Assembly (NCBI GenBank): GCA_002787535.1
Contig: PCXB01000078.1
Location: 1 to 60,069 of the forward strand
DNA length: 60,069 nt
Direction of reading: 5' to 3'
From: Deltaproteobacteria bacterium CG11_big_fil_rev_8_21_14_0_20_45_16
Lineage (GTDB): Bacteria > Bdellovibrionota > UBA2394
Shown here: positions 26,807 through 35,507 of the stretch, piece after piece
Layout: each line of letters begins with the position of its first letter
How positions within the stretch are numbered: the first letter of the stretch is position 1
Notes under the pieces: model-generated
Seen by the model: the letters and a program-made list of their open reading frames with translations, nothing else
Databases searched by the model: none
What the model was told of the DNA's origin: nothing
Made by a program: the position numbers and the translations under genes

Positions 26807-28726
26807 TTAAAACGGCAACTTAATTTTCGGAGCCTGCTTTGTGATATTTTTAAGTCTATCGCCAGCCTCTTTTTTTACCTTATTTTGAAGCTCCTTTTTC
26901 TTTTTCTCAGCGATATTTTGAACTTCCTTAAGTTTGGCTTCGGCTTGCTTTTGATAATTCTCAGCTAGCTTCTTTTTCTCTTCGACTTGGCCTAAAACAT
27001 CTTTTTTATAGCGATCAATTTCTGCCAAGGTTTCCTTTCGATATTTCTCAACCTTTTCCTCAATCGCCAATTTTAACTTAGCTTGAAAATCTTTCCATTT
27101 TTCTTCGATAACTTCCATGAGGGCCTTTTGCATCTTATCATCCAAATCACTGCGGACAATAAAATCAAAGTCCCCTTCTTTCCGAAGTATTTCAAATTCA
27201 ACAAAGAAGTTTTTTATCCTCTGGAGAACTTCTGAGATGGCAGGAATGATAAATCCAATTCTAGGAACCTCACGAAAATCCCACGCAATATCTTCAAAGT
27301 TGACCCGATTCGTCCACTTCATCTCATCGTCGACAAAGGAAAGCAGGCTGGAACTATTCGCCACGCCTTTTTCCATCGTTACCGGGAATATCTTGGGAAT
27401 TCCTACAGGCCAATTGGAGGCTGCAATTCGACTGGCCTCTAACTTATATCGATCTTTAATCGGAGTCCCCGTATAGTCCCAAAACATATCTAACTTGGCC
27501 TCGCCCAGTATCCAGTTTTTAAACCTTACATCCAAATCAACTTCCGTCGGCTTGCCGTACAAACGAGGGTTAGAATTCAAATCTTTGAGTTCAAGCTCAT
27601 AGGTCTGACTAACCGTCTTGGCATCATTATTTTCTAAGCCGGTAACCGAAAATCCTGAATGGGCCAAAACAAACGATGGCTTCCGCTTGGGACTGATAAA
27701 AATAATATCTCGACCTTGGGCACGCTGGCGCACTTCTACCCTCGCCTCTTCTTTAGGTTTCATTAATGCCAAATAATGTCGAATCATCGCATGATATTGA
27801 AGGACTTGCTCTGCCCGATCCATCCATTGTGAACCAAACATCAAGCGGGAAAGATTATTAAGATCAAATTGGTCTAAGGAAACTATGGCCTTCGCGCGTT
27901 TGTAATCTTCCTCGATGGAATCCGCCGCCATTTTATATGTAGCTTGCAACTTCTTCCATTCATTCTGAGTTTGCCTAAGCAACTCATCGGCTTTCTTAGT
28001 TTCATTCTCAAAAAAACTAATACTCGTTTGAATCACTTTTACCTTCTCTAAAATCTCCGCCGGCGTTTGCGGCGTCGAAGACGCCGCCCGTTGCACTTGC
28101 GAAAACATCTCTCGATACTCCGAAACATCCTTCAATTCCGAAATCGTCTTGGTCCATTCAGTTTTACTTTCTTGCGCACTCACGAGCGCGGCCCTTAAAG
28201 CTTTTTCGCTCTCCAAGTTTAGGGTCGTCAGAATTTCGTCAACATTTGTGGGCACACGAAAATCAGCCAACTTAGCGACTGGCAGTTGATCAAACTCGGA
28301 CTTAACTTTGCTCATGGCCTCATCCGCCCACTTCGAATACCACGAAGGTTTATCCTCTTTCGGCTGAGGTGGCAAAAACCCCGATTTCTTTCTAGGCGTC
28401 CCCCAGGTGATCCCTTTTATAGAAAAGTCATCAACCACAAATCTCTTCTCTAAGAGCGGAAGACTTTGAAAATCAATGACGATGTCTGAAAACTCCATGG
28501 CGTTTTTGAATTCTTCTTTGGAAGATGCAATCTCCAGCTTTTTTATCGTTAAACTCGATTGACGAAAAGAAACTCGTAAATAGGTAATATCCGTTTTAGT
28601 TCCGGTAACCGCGCTAATGGCGTTTTCAAAAGCGCCCTTTAGCCAGAAATCAATGCGGTAGATACAGAACCATAAGCTTAAAGCCACTATAACAAATACA
28701 GGCAAAAATACCTTCCAGCGAATCAT
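26807..28726 (-). CDS. TIGR03545-family membrane-anchored protein
   Basis: I start at the ATG complementary to 28724-28726 (MIRWKVFLPVF); it overlaps the upstream gene's stop in an ATGA. The 639-residue product has one N-terminal membrane helix (VFLPVFVIVALSLWFCIY). An AsmA-like beta-rich periplasmic region follows (YLRVSFRQSSLTIKKLEIAS, FSDIVIDFQSLPLLEKRFVV, WGTPRKKSG). The end is a long Lys/Glu-rich coiled coil (about 545-639). This matches the TIGR03545 family, known only as the constant partner of TIGR03546, whose gene is directly upstream. AsmA-like proteins work in lipid or outer-membrane assembly; extending that to this family is inference. Confidence 0.85.
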   Translation of the reverse strand: MIRWKVFLPVFVIVALSLWFCIYRIDFWLKGAFENAISAVTGTKTDITYLRVSFRQSSLTIKKLEIASSKEEFKNAMEFSDIVIDFQSLPLLEKRFVVDDFSIKGITWGTPRKKSGFLPPQPKEDKPSWYSKWADEAMSKVKSEFDQLPVAKLADFRVPTNVDEILTTLNLESEKALRAALVSAQESKTEWTKTISELKDVSEYREMFSQVQRAASSTPQTPAEILEKVKVIQTSISFFENETKKADELLRQTQNEWKKLQATYKMAADSIEEDYKRAKAIVSLDQFDLNNLSRLMFGSQWMDRAEQVLQYHAMIRHYLALMKPKEEARVEVRQRAQGRDIIFISPKRKPSFVLAHSGFSVTGLENNDAKTVSQTYELELKDLNSNPRLYGKPTEVDLDVRFKNWILGEAKLDMFWDYTGTPIKDRYKLEASRIAASNWPVGIPKIFPVTMEKGVANSSSLLSFVDDEMKWTNRVNFEDIAWDFREVPRIGFIIPAISEVLQRIKNFFVEFEILRKEGDFDFIVRSDLDDKMQKALMEVIEEKWKDFQAKLKLAIEEKVEKYRKETLAEIDRYKKDVLGQVEEKKKLAENYQKQAEAKLKEVQNIAEKKKKELQNKVKKEAGDRLKNITKQAPKIKLPF

Positions 28727-29268
28727 AACAGGTTCTCCCACTTTTCCTGAAAACTCTGATACTTTTCATAGAGCCCATAAAGTTTCGTCGCCTTAAACCA
28801 CTTCATAAATTTTGAATCTTTAATCCTCTCTTTCCAACGTTTTCGATACTGCCCAATCGCCCAAATAGCGGCCACAAAAACTGGAAGATAGAGGATCAAA
28901 CTGAGAGCTAATGAGCCCATAACCACCGTATTGTTCAACTTAAAAAATGGAAGTATCGGAGCCGAAGCGATCCAAATCCAAACACCTCGAGCCACTTCAA
29001 AATCAACTAATAGAAAATAGCCAAGCCGATCAAAAAGAGGGTCCAAGAAAAACCCGATGATCGCAAAAAATGCGGTCGCCATAAAAAACATCGACAAATT
29101 AACCCTTAACAAAAAGACCAATAGAAAAATGACGAGATTATGCCATGCAAAAAACGGGCTTAAGCCAACAATCATTCCAAAAGCGATTCCAGCAGAGAGC
29201 TGTGATGGCGCCGTTTCAGAATTCAAAAGATTTAGAAGTTTATGTAGAGTTTTAAGAATAATCAACAT
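28723..29268 (-). CDS. TIGR03546-family (DUF2062-like) membrane protein
   Basis: A 181-residue inner-membrane protein with several helices (ASIGMIVGLSPFF-type region read here as GIAFGMIVGLSPFFAWHNLV, then VIFLLVFLLRV, FFMATAFFAIIGFFLDPLFD and LALSLILYLPVFVAAIWAIG). The GLSPF...H pattern and the later LDPLFDRLGYFLL fit the DUF2062 fold and the TIGR03546 family. I use the ATG at 29266-29268; a GTG six bases upstream is equally possible, and the ribosome binding site is weak. It is paired with the TIGR03545 gene by a 4-base overlap. Confidence 0.82.
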   Translation of the reverse strand: MLIILKTLHKLLNLLNSETAPSQLSAGIAFGMIVGLSPFFAWHNLVIFLLVFLLRVNLSMFFMATAFFAIIGFFLDPLFDRLGYFLLVDFEVARGVWIWIASAPILPFFKLNNTVVMGSLALSLILYLPVFVAAIWAIGQYRKRWKERIKDSKFMKWFKATKLYGLYEKYQSFQEKWENLL

Positions 29269-29360
29269 ACCCACAAAGAGCTTAAGAGGCCCCCCTGGCC
29301 AAAATCAATCCTCGAATGCGAAAGCTTGCCATCCCTGAAGGCCTAATCTAGCCTCGAATC

Positions 29361-29822
29361 ATGCTCCAGATGTTAAAAGCCAAGATTCATAAAGCCTGCG
29401 TGACACGTGCGGACGTCGAGTATGAAGGTAGCTTTGGTATGGATGCAGGGGTTATGAAACAAGTCGGGATTTTGAATTTTGAAGCCGTGGAAATCTATAA
29501 TATCTCTAACGGTGCTCGAGTCAAAACCTATGCGATCCCCTTACCTGCCGGCTCGCGCCGATTCGAAAGTAACGGAGCGGCGGCTCATTTGATTAAAGAA
29601 GGCGACATCGTAATTGTAGCCTGTTACTCGCTTCTTTCAGATAACGAACTTTCTGCTTTCAAAGGTCCGCAAATAGCCTTGTTGGATCCCCGAAATAATC
29701 ACCTTAAGAAGCTTTATCAACCGGACTGGCGAAGAGCTGATGGCTCCAAAGCTCTTGAGGATTTTGACATTCTCCATGGTGACAAACATAATACGCTGGC
29801 CCTGGACCCCACTTGGATTTGA
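29361..29822 (+). CDS. panD: aspartate 1-decarboxylase with C-terminal extension
   Basis: Makes beta-alanine for pantothenate and CoA synthesis. It is a pyruvoyl enzyme formed by self-cleavage at a Gly-Ser bond. Here YEGS at 21-24 gives cleavage between Gly23 and Ser24, with [15 protein letters not shown] matching the E. coli VTHADLHYEGSCAID region. [20 protein letters not shown] and [19 protein letters not shown] are the other family blocks. The usual enzyme is about 126 residues; this one is 153. The extra residues are encoded in a stretch that overlaps the 3' end of the convergent yyaL-like gene by 119 bases. No other pan gene is in the window. Confidence 0.93.
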   Translation: MLQMLKAKIHKACVTRADVEYEGSFGMDAGVMKQVGILNFEAVEIYNISNGARVKTYAIPLPAGSRRFESNGAAAHLIKEGDIVIVACYSLLSDNELSAFKGPQIALLDPRNNHLKKLYQPDWRRADGSKALEDFDILHGDKHNTLALDPTWI

Positions 29823-31695
29823 GTACTGAAAGACTCTCGAGCTCCTGATCTTCACGATCCCAAACAAAAAGCTTATTGGCCCCTATGTAATCCTTAGAAA
29901 TCGCTTGCAAACCTAGTTCTCCAGGCTGAACGGCCACAATGAGACTGGACCTACTTTCCTGAAGGGCTAAAACAAATCGTCCAAAACCGCCGCACTGTTG
30001 GAGCGCCGACCCCATAATAGCGACAGAAGACTTTTCAAAAGCTCGGGCATACTTTGCTTCGGTCGTCCATTGATGCATTTGATCCATTACCGATACAGCA
30101 ACCGCATAGGGCGAAGGCAGGGCCCCATCAAAGATATCCTTTGAGCGCAAAAGAATGTCCGCTTGATTCTGCGAGCTCATCCAAAAACCTCCAACTTCGT
30201 CGTCATAGAAGTCCTCAAGCAAAGCATTCGACAGACTTTGAGCGCGCTCAAAGTCTTCAAAACGTCCAACATATTGAAAATGTCTCAGGAAGGCTTCTGC
30301 CAAATAACTGTAGTCTTCGAGAAAGCCCATTTTAGTTACACCATCTTCATAAATGACATGCGCGAGCGAAGATCCTGTCCAGCCACGACTCCAAATGGAA
30401 TCCAAGGTCCGCCCCACAAGAGTTTTGAGCTCATCAAGCTGAAAAACAAAAGAGGCCTTACTTAGTGCACTCAACATGAGGGCGTTCCAGCTAACTTGGA
30501 TTTTCCTATCTGTTTCAGGCTTCACACGTCTCGAGCGAATTTCTTGAAGACCTCTTTTGAGTCTTTTGAACTTTAGCCAAACATCTTCTGGAGCGTCCTC
30601 TTTAAAATAGATGATGTTTCTTGATTCAAAATTTCCAGAAGGATGAATATCCAATGTTTGTAAAAGCTCAGGCTCGAGGAGCGACTTCAGATCGTCATAC
30701 TGCCAAACGTAAAATTCGCCTTCTTCATGATTTGAATCTGCATCGATCGAAGAAAAAAAGCCCAACTGAGCACTGGTCATTTCTCGCTTCAGCCAGTCGA
30801 TGATATCCAAGGCGACCTCTCGATACAGGTCCTTTTTGGTCAGTTGCCAAGCTTCAACCAACACGTCGAGCATTAGAGCATTATCATAGAGCATCTTTTC
30901 GAAATGTGGCGTATGCCAAGCATGATCGGTTGAATAGCGATGAAAGCCGCCTCCAACTTGATCGTAGATCCCCCCAAAAATCATCGCTTTGAGACTCTTT
31001 TCAAGAATCTCGAGGCAATGATTATTTTTCGTTACAAAATAATGCCTCATTAAAAGTCGGTAATTCTCAGCATGAAAAAACTTTGGGGCAGAACCAAAAC
31101 CTCCGTGCTCCTTATCACTAATTTTCATTAAATTTTGAATGCTTCGGTTTTCCAACTCAGTCGCCTGATCCAAAGGTTGAGCTTCAAAATAGCGCCCCGA
31201 TTGAAATAAGGCGTGGGTTAAACCATCGGAATTCTTTTTAACTGCGTCGGCTTGCTCATGAAATGCCTTGTCAATCTCTGTCAGGACCTGCCTAAAAGAC
31301 GGCCTAGATTTCATAGGCTCTGGGGGGAAATAAGTACCTCCAAAGAAGGGCCTCAACTCGGGAGTCAAAAAAACATTCAATGGCCAGCCGCCATGCCCCG
31401 TCATTAGCTGAACTGCTTTCATATAAAGCGCATCCAAGTCGGGGCGCTCCTCACGATCCAGTTTAATCGACACAAATTTTTCATTTAGAATCTGAGCGAT
31501 TTCCTGGTCTGAAAAACTCTCCCTCTCCATGACATGACACCAATGACAACTCGAATAGCCAATGCTCAAAAAGATTGGTTTTTTCTCGTTACGAGCTTTT
31601 TCTAAAGCCTCAGTTCCCCAACTAAACCAAGCTACTGGATTGTCTTGATGTTGTCTGAGGTAGGCAGAAGCTTCGAGTGATAAAGAGTTTTTCAT
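29704..31695 (-). CDS. YyaL/DUF255 thioredoxin-domain protein (spermatogenesis-associated protein 20 family)
   Basis: A 663-residue protein with an N-terminal thioredoxin-like domain and a C-terminal alpha/alpha barrel like that of glycan epimerases. The start shows [18 protein letters not shown], then [18 protein letters not shown] with CxxC at Cys50/Cys53, and [39 protein letters not shown] and GGTYFPPE follow, all standard for the family. [31 protein letters not shown]-type barrel residues appear at about 245-270. The C-terminus [15 protein letters not shown] is the conserved end. Its biochemical function is not established. The last 119 bases overlap panD on the other strand. Confidence 0.9.
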   Translation of the reverse strand: MKNSLSLEASAYLRQHQDNPVAWFSWGTEALEKARNEKKPIFLSIGYSSCHWCHVMERESFSDQEIAQILNEKFVSIKLDREERPDLDALYMKAVQLMTGHGGWPLNVFLTPELRPFFGGTYFPPEPMKSRPSFRQVLTEIDKAFHEQADAVKKNSDGLTHALFQSGRYFEAQPLDQATELENRSIQNLMKISDKEHGGFGSAPKFFHAENYRLLMRHYFVTKNNHCLEILEKSLKAMIFGGIYDQVGGGFHRYSTDHAWHTPHFEKMLYDNALMLDVLVEAWQLTKKDLYREVALDIIDWLKREMTSAQLGFFSSIDADSNHEEGEFYVWQYDDLKSLLEPELLQTLDIHPSGNFESRNIIYFKEDAPEDVWLKFKRLKRGLQEIRSRRVKPETDRKIQVSWNALMLSALSKASFVFQLDELKTLVGRTLDSIWSRGWTGSSLAHVIYEDGVTKMGFLEDYSYLAEAFLRHFQYVGRFEDFERAQSLSNALLEDFYDDEVGGFWMSSQNQADILLRSKDIFDGALPSPYAVAVSVMDQMHQWTTEAKYARAFEKSSVAIMGSALQQCGGFGRFVLALQESRSSLIVAVQPGELGLQAISKDYIGANKLFVWDREDQELESLSVLKSKWGPGPAYYVCHHGECQNPQELWSHQLFASPVDKAS

Positions 31696-31822
31696 GCGGA
31701 CGACAGCCTAACTTTGTCCGGGCAAAAGGCAAGTCGAAGCCTAAATAAATGAAATCGAGCTTGATCTTCTCGTCACCTTCTCCCTAACCTCAATTTTTAG
31801 TTATTTGGAGAATATGCGTATT

Positions 31823-33181
31823 ATGGCAACAAAAGCAAAAACCAAGGCAAAAGCAAAAACCAAAGCAAAGGCAAAAAATATGAGCAAAAAAGCCACTAAG
31901 CCTAAAAAACAAGCCTCTTCGCCCAAAAAGAAGCTAAGCATTAAACAAGCGCGCTCCAAAACAAAAGCAGCCCCAAAACCTGCCAAAGCTCCCAAGGTAG
32001 CGAAAGCCCCCACAGAAAAGGCCATTAAACAGCCAGTGTTTAAGGGAACGATTCCTCTGGGCAACCCCGCTAAGCTCTTTATGGAGATATGGAACCCAAA
32101 ACATGAGAGCTTTTTTATGGGTATTAAGAAGCTTTTTTCAGAATATTTGGTTCCAGGGACAACGGACAAACAACGGGAAGAGAATGGCTCTCAAATTATT
32201 GAGAAAATTGAAGCCATGCTTCGAAAAGAGCCGCTTGATGCTGGCTTCATTGAGCAATTGGCTGAACGTTTTCCAAAAGATAGAATTCATCAAATTGCCT
32301 CCATCATGTCGATGAAGCCAAGGTCAACGATCCGACTTAATGTACTCAAAGCGGATATCAATGGGTTTGCTCAGAGCAAGGCCGCGGACGATTTAAAAAT
32401 TAAACGATGTCAATACAGCCCTTGGGCCTTTGATGTGCCCGCCAGTGTGAATCCAACCGATCACCCCGCCTTTGAAAAGGGACTGTATGAGCTGGAAGAT
32501 GAATCTTCTCAATTAGCCAGTCTAATGGCAAATGCGCGAGCTGGTCAGCGCGTTCTCGATATGAGTGCCCGCGATGGCGATCACACATTGACCCTTGCGG
32601 CCATGATGAAAAATAAAGGCTCCATTTTTGTTTACGATTCTGACCCCATGAAACTTAAAATTTTGAAGCAGAGAGCTCAAAAGGCTGGGGTAGAAAATAT
32701 TCGAATTCTTACCGACGCGCAGGTAGGCGAAGTTAAAGGATTGGATATTGTCCTTATCGATGCTCCCTGCTCGGGTTCTGGTTCACTTGCAAGACAACCA
32801 GAACTGAAGTGGCGATTTAAAAAAGACGATCTTCCTAAGCTGCAAAAGCTCCAGGCAGCACTTATCCGGGAAGGGGCTCGAAAACTCAAACTTGGGGGTC
32901 GACTGATTTACGTTACGACAAGTTTAAATCGATCAGAAAACGAAGCTCAAATTGACCATTTCATGAGGCAATCGCACAATTCCTACCGGATCGTTCCGGC
33001 TCTCGAATATTTCAAAGAATGTGTGGTGCCCTATATAAAAAATTTCTTTGGACAAAATTTGACGGAAGAACAAATTCAAAGCTTCGCGGAAGCGAATCCT
33101 TTTATGCTTCTTTCACCAGACATCCATGGCTGCAATGGAATGTTCATTGCGATCATTGAGCGGATAAGAATTAGCAACTAA
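31823..33181 (+). CDS. RsmB/NOP2-like RNA methyltransferase homologue lacking the catalytic cysteine
   Basis: The fold is that of RNA m5C methyltransferases. PYSPWAFDVPAS and GLYELEDESSQLASL precede the SAM domain, which has motif IV LIDAPCSGSGSLARQPELKW and LRxGARKLKLGGRLIYVTTS. Two key sites are changed. Motif VI, normally TCS with the nucleophile cysteine, reads TTS (ACA codon at 32918-32920). Motif I, normally DxCAAPGGKT, reads DMSARDGDHT. The motif IV cysteine is kept. A lysine/alanine-rich tail (about 65 residues) precedes the fold. The start is uncertain: ATG 31823 (MATKAK) is chosen, ATG 31814 and TTG 31805 are in frame, and ggag at 31807-31810 is badly spaced for each. Either a non-catalytic RNA-binding paralogue or an enzyme with an altered mechanism. 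Confidence 0.82.
   Translation: MATKAKTKAKAKTKAKAKNMSKKATKPKKQASSPKKKLSIKQARSKTKAAPKPAKAPKVAKAPTEKAIKQPVFKGTIPLGNPAKLFMEIWNPKHESFFMGIKKLFSEYLVPGTTDKQREENGSQIIEKIEAMLRKEPLDAGFIEQLAERFPKDRIHQIASIMSMKPRSTIRLNVLKADINGFAQSKAADDLKIKRCQYSPWAFDVPASVNPTDHPAFEKGLYELEDESSQLASLMANARAGQRVLDMSARDGDHTLTLAAMMKNKGSIFVYDSDPMKLKILKQRAQKAGVENIRILTDAQVGEVKGLDIVLIDAPCSGSGSLARQPELKWRFKKDDLPKLQKLQAALIREGARKLKLGGRLIYVTTSLNRSENEAQIDHFMRQSHNSYRIVPALEYFKECVVPYIKNFFGQNLTEEQIQSFAEANPFMLLSPDIHGCNGMFIAIIERIRISN
31826..31885 (+). repeat. low-complexity Lys-Ala-Lys-Thr coding repeat
   Basis: Imperfect repeats of gcaaaaaccaaggcaaaa encode alternating Lys/Ala/Thr (KAKTKAKAKTKAKAK) at the N-terminus of the RsmB-like protein. 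Such tails bind nucleic acid non-specifically and expand or shrink easily. Similar basic tails are common on RNA-binding proteins of this lineage. Confidence 0.75.
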
Positions 33182-33945
33182 AGACCCATAATATTATATC
33201 CGCAATCTACGTAAAGAACTTCGCCGGTAATGGCGCTAGAGGCCTTACTCGCCAAAAATAAGGCGGTCTGGCCAACGTCCTCGATCGTGATGTTTCGTCG
33301 CAAAGGAGCTTTGCTTTCAATGGACGATAAAATGCTCTTAAAGTCTTTGACCCCGCTGGCTGCCAAAGTCCGGATGGGCCCCGCAGAAATAGCATTCACA
33401 CGAATTCCTTTTTCCCCGATATCGGCCGCAAGATAGCGAACACTACTTTCCAAAGCTGCCTTCGCTACACCCATAACATTATAATTTGTCACGACACGTT
33501 CAGCACCATAGTAGCTCAGGCAAATGACAGAGCCTTTTGCCTTTTCGAGACTTGGCAAAAGCGCTCGGGTAACCCCGACAAGCGAATAGGCTGAAATCTC
33601 GACGGCTTTCAAAAAGCCCGCACGAGAAGTCTGACAAAATCCATGCTCCAAATCGGCTCTCTCCGCATAAGCTAGCGAATGAATAAGAACATCCAGCTCT
33701 CCACCCCACTGGTTATGAAGCTGCTGAGCCATCTTTTGAATCTCTTCGTCTGACCCAACATCACAAGGCAATATTATTTTGGCGCCCAATTCCTCGGCAA
33801 GGGGCCGCATCCGCTTCTCCACAAGGGGTATATAAGTAAAAGCTAGTTCCGCACCCGCTTCACGCAGAGCTTTAGCGATTCCGTAAGCGATACTTCGTTC
33901 ATTTGCGAGGCCCATGATGAGTGCTTTTTTGCCTTGGAGGTTCAT
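33178..33945 (-). CDS. fabI: enoyl-[acyl-carrier-protein] reductase, FabI type
   Basis: Reduces trans-2-enoyl-ACP with NADH in the last step of each fatty acid elongation cycle; the triclosan target in many bacteria. The 255-residue SDR protein shows LIMGLANERSIAYGIAKALR at the cofactor loop, the SLAYAERADLEHGF region, and the Tyr-x6-Tyr-x(6)-Lys catalytic group in YYGAERVVTNYNVMGVAKAA. ISAGPIRTLAASGVKDF follows, and the substrate loop is intact. It overlaps the convergent methyltransferase-like gene by 4 bases and stands alone. Confidence 0.95.
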   Translation of the reverse strand: MNLQGKKALIMGLANERSIAYGIAKALREAGAELAFTYIPLVEKRMRPLAEELGAKIILPCDVGSDEEIQKMAQQLHNQWGGELDVLIHSLAYAERADLEHGFCQTSRAGFLKAVEISAYSLVGVTRALLPSLEKAKGSVICLSYYGAERVVTNYNVMGVAKAALESSVRYLAADIGEKGIRVNAISAGPIRTLAASGVKDFKSILSSIESKAPLRRNITIEDVGQTALFLASKASSAITGEVLYVDCGYNIMGL

Positions 33946-33985
33946 TCCCCTGAAATGACCGAATAGGAATCGAAAGTCAATAATC

Positions 33986-35239
33986 CTAATCTACAACATA
34001 ATTTTTTGATGAAAATACAATCTGTTCAAGATGCTTTCGACGAGCTTGAAGACCTCTTGGGATCTCTGGAAAGCTCTCGCAAAGTTCATCGAAGCTCCAA
34101 CGATCACATTCGAGTAGCTGACAATCCGAGACGGTTGCCAAGGTAGCCGTCCGCATCGTTTGAAGAATGAGGCCCCGCTCGCCAACAAAATGGCCGGGTC
34201 CTAAAAATACATTCGATTGATTAAATTTTCTCACTTCAATCTTGCCCTTTAAAATCAAAAAAAATCGATCGCAAGGCGCATTAGGCTCCATGATGACACG
34301 GCCAGCGGGAACATGAACCGGGACAAAGTAATCCCAACAACGCTCCAACTCATGGGGCTTCAAAATATTAAAAATCAAACTATGAGGAGCAACGTTTAAA
34401 AACAATCGCTTGTAGAACAAATCCAGAACTTCCTGACCCAGTCTCGGAATACTTTGAAAGCACTCACGCAATTTTACCTCTGGAAAATAAATCAACTGGC
34501 AGGAGCCAAAGGCCTTAGCGGTAGCGGAATGATTCATTTGCCCAAAGAGAGAAATGTCCCCAAGAAAATCGCCTTCTTCAACAAATTTCTCCAGTCCGGA
34601 TGATGACTGAAGACTTAAACGACCTTGAGCTAAAATATAGAAACCTTGTGGCTTATCCCCTTCGGAAAACAGCAAAGCCTCATCCTTCAAAGTGATGAGG
34701 TCAGCAAAACGTAAAAGCCGCGCCACCTCTCCGGCTTTGAGCGCGGATAAAAGTGGATAAGATTTTTGAATACTATGCCGGAGTTGGGATCGGTCCAAGT
34801 CGGAAGATCCAAAATCTTCAAGACTAATGCTGGCTTCCATTTCTTGATAGGGGGTTGGAACCGGCAGATGATCATCAGACTTTCGTTTTCCCCCAGCCCG
34901 CGAAAACGCCTGCACGATCACTCGCTCCAATTTTTCGTAAGCCGTAAAAGCTTGAGGAAAACTTCGAACCCATAATAAACAGGCAATAGCCGGCGCAGGC
35001 CGACCCGCCTTAACATAATTTTCGCCCGCTAAAGCCGCATAGTTATAGGCCTTAGACTCTCCCGCCTTGTCTTTTGATTTGATATATTCCCAGGACAATT
35101 TTCTCGAAATATCCGCGACATCATAGGGGTCCTCAACATTTAGCAATAGGCTCTCAAGATCCGAAATAGCCTCTTCAATGCGACCTGATTGAATGAGGCG
35201 ATCGATTTCGGATTCTTTTTTTGAAAAATTCTTAAGCAA
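33986..35239 (-). CDS. protein with helical N-terminus and two cyclic-nucleotide-binding domains
   Basis: The frame is open to 35317, but that would overlap the zinc-ribbon gene. I choose the TTG complementary to 35237-35239, with gggggа-like ggggga about 6 bases upstream, giving MLKNFSKKESEIDRL and 417 residues. The N-terminal 130 residues are TPR-like helices (SGRIEEAISDLESLLLNVED). Two cNMP-binding beta-rolls follow. The first, at about 190-290, has LLFSEGDKPQGFYILAQGRL and GDFLGDISLFGQ. The second, at about 300-405, has VHVPAGRVIMEPNAPCDRFF and GHFVGERGLILQTMRTATL. No DNA-binding or enzymatic domain is attached, so it may be a regulatory scaffold. The usual phosphate-binding Arg is clear only in the second domain (RTATL); ligand binding is unproven. 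Confidence 0.78.
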   Translation of the reverse strand: MLKNFSKKESEIDRLIQSGRIEEAISDLESLLLNVEDPYDVADISRKLSWEYIKSKDKAGESKAYNYAALAGENYVKAGRPAPAIACLLWVRSFPQAFTAYEKLERVIVQAFSRAGGKRKSDDHLPVPTPYQEMEASISLEDFGSSDLDRSQLRHSIQKSYPLLSALKAGEVARLLRFADLITLKDEALLFSEGDKPQGFYILAQGRLSLQSSSGLEKFVEEGDFLGDISLFGQMNHSATAKAFGSCQLIYFPEVKLRECFQSIPRLGQEVLDLFYKRLFLNVAPHSLIFNILKPHELERCWDYFVPVHVPAGRVIMEPNAPCDRFFLILKGKIEVRKFNQSNVFLGPGHFVGERGLILQTMRTATLATVSDCQLLECDRWSFDELCESFPEIPRGLQARRKHLEQIVFSSKNYVVD

Positions 35240-35261
35240 GAACCATCCCCCATATCCTAAA

Positions 35262-35456
35262 CTAACGTGCTCGCCAAATTCGTTCACGACTACCGCCAGA
35301 AGGGTCCACTCTAACATGCAGCTTTCTCATGCATTTAGGACAGCGCCCCTCATAATAGTCTTGGTCAGACTCGCGATAAACCCGCGAGTAAACCTTGCAG
35401 CATTCGAAAAGGATGCCCAAATACGCTTTCTTCGGCTTTCCCTTTGAGTCGTTCAC
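35262..35456 (-). CDS. small zinc-ribbon-like protein
   Basis: A 64-residue protein with Cys pairs in LFECCKVYSRVYR and YEGRCPKCMRKLHVRV, a likely treble-clef/zinc-ribbon, ending in GGSRERIWRAR. I recognise the pattern FECC-x-VY-x-RVY...YxGxCPxC-x-R as a small conserved hypothetical found widely in deltaproteobacteria and planctomycetes; its role is unknown. The start is GTG (complement of 35454-35456). The stop lies 22 bases before the chosen start of the double-CNB gene, so the two may be co-transcribed. Confidence 0.75.
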   Translation of the reverse strand: MNDSKGKPKKAYLGILFECCKVYSRVYRESDQDYYEGRCPKCMRKLHVRVDPSGGSRERIWRAR

Positions 35457-35507
35457 CCACTATGATTATGGCATGAAGCAAGATTTAGGGGTACCGAGGC
35501 TCAAACA

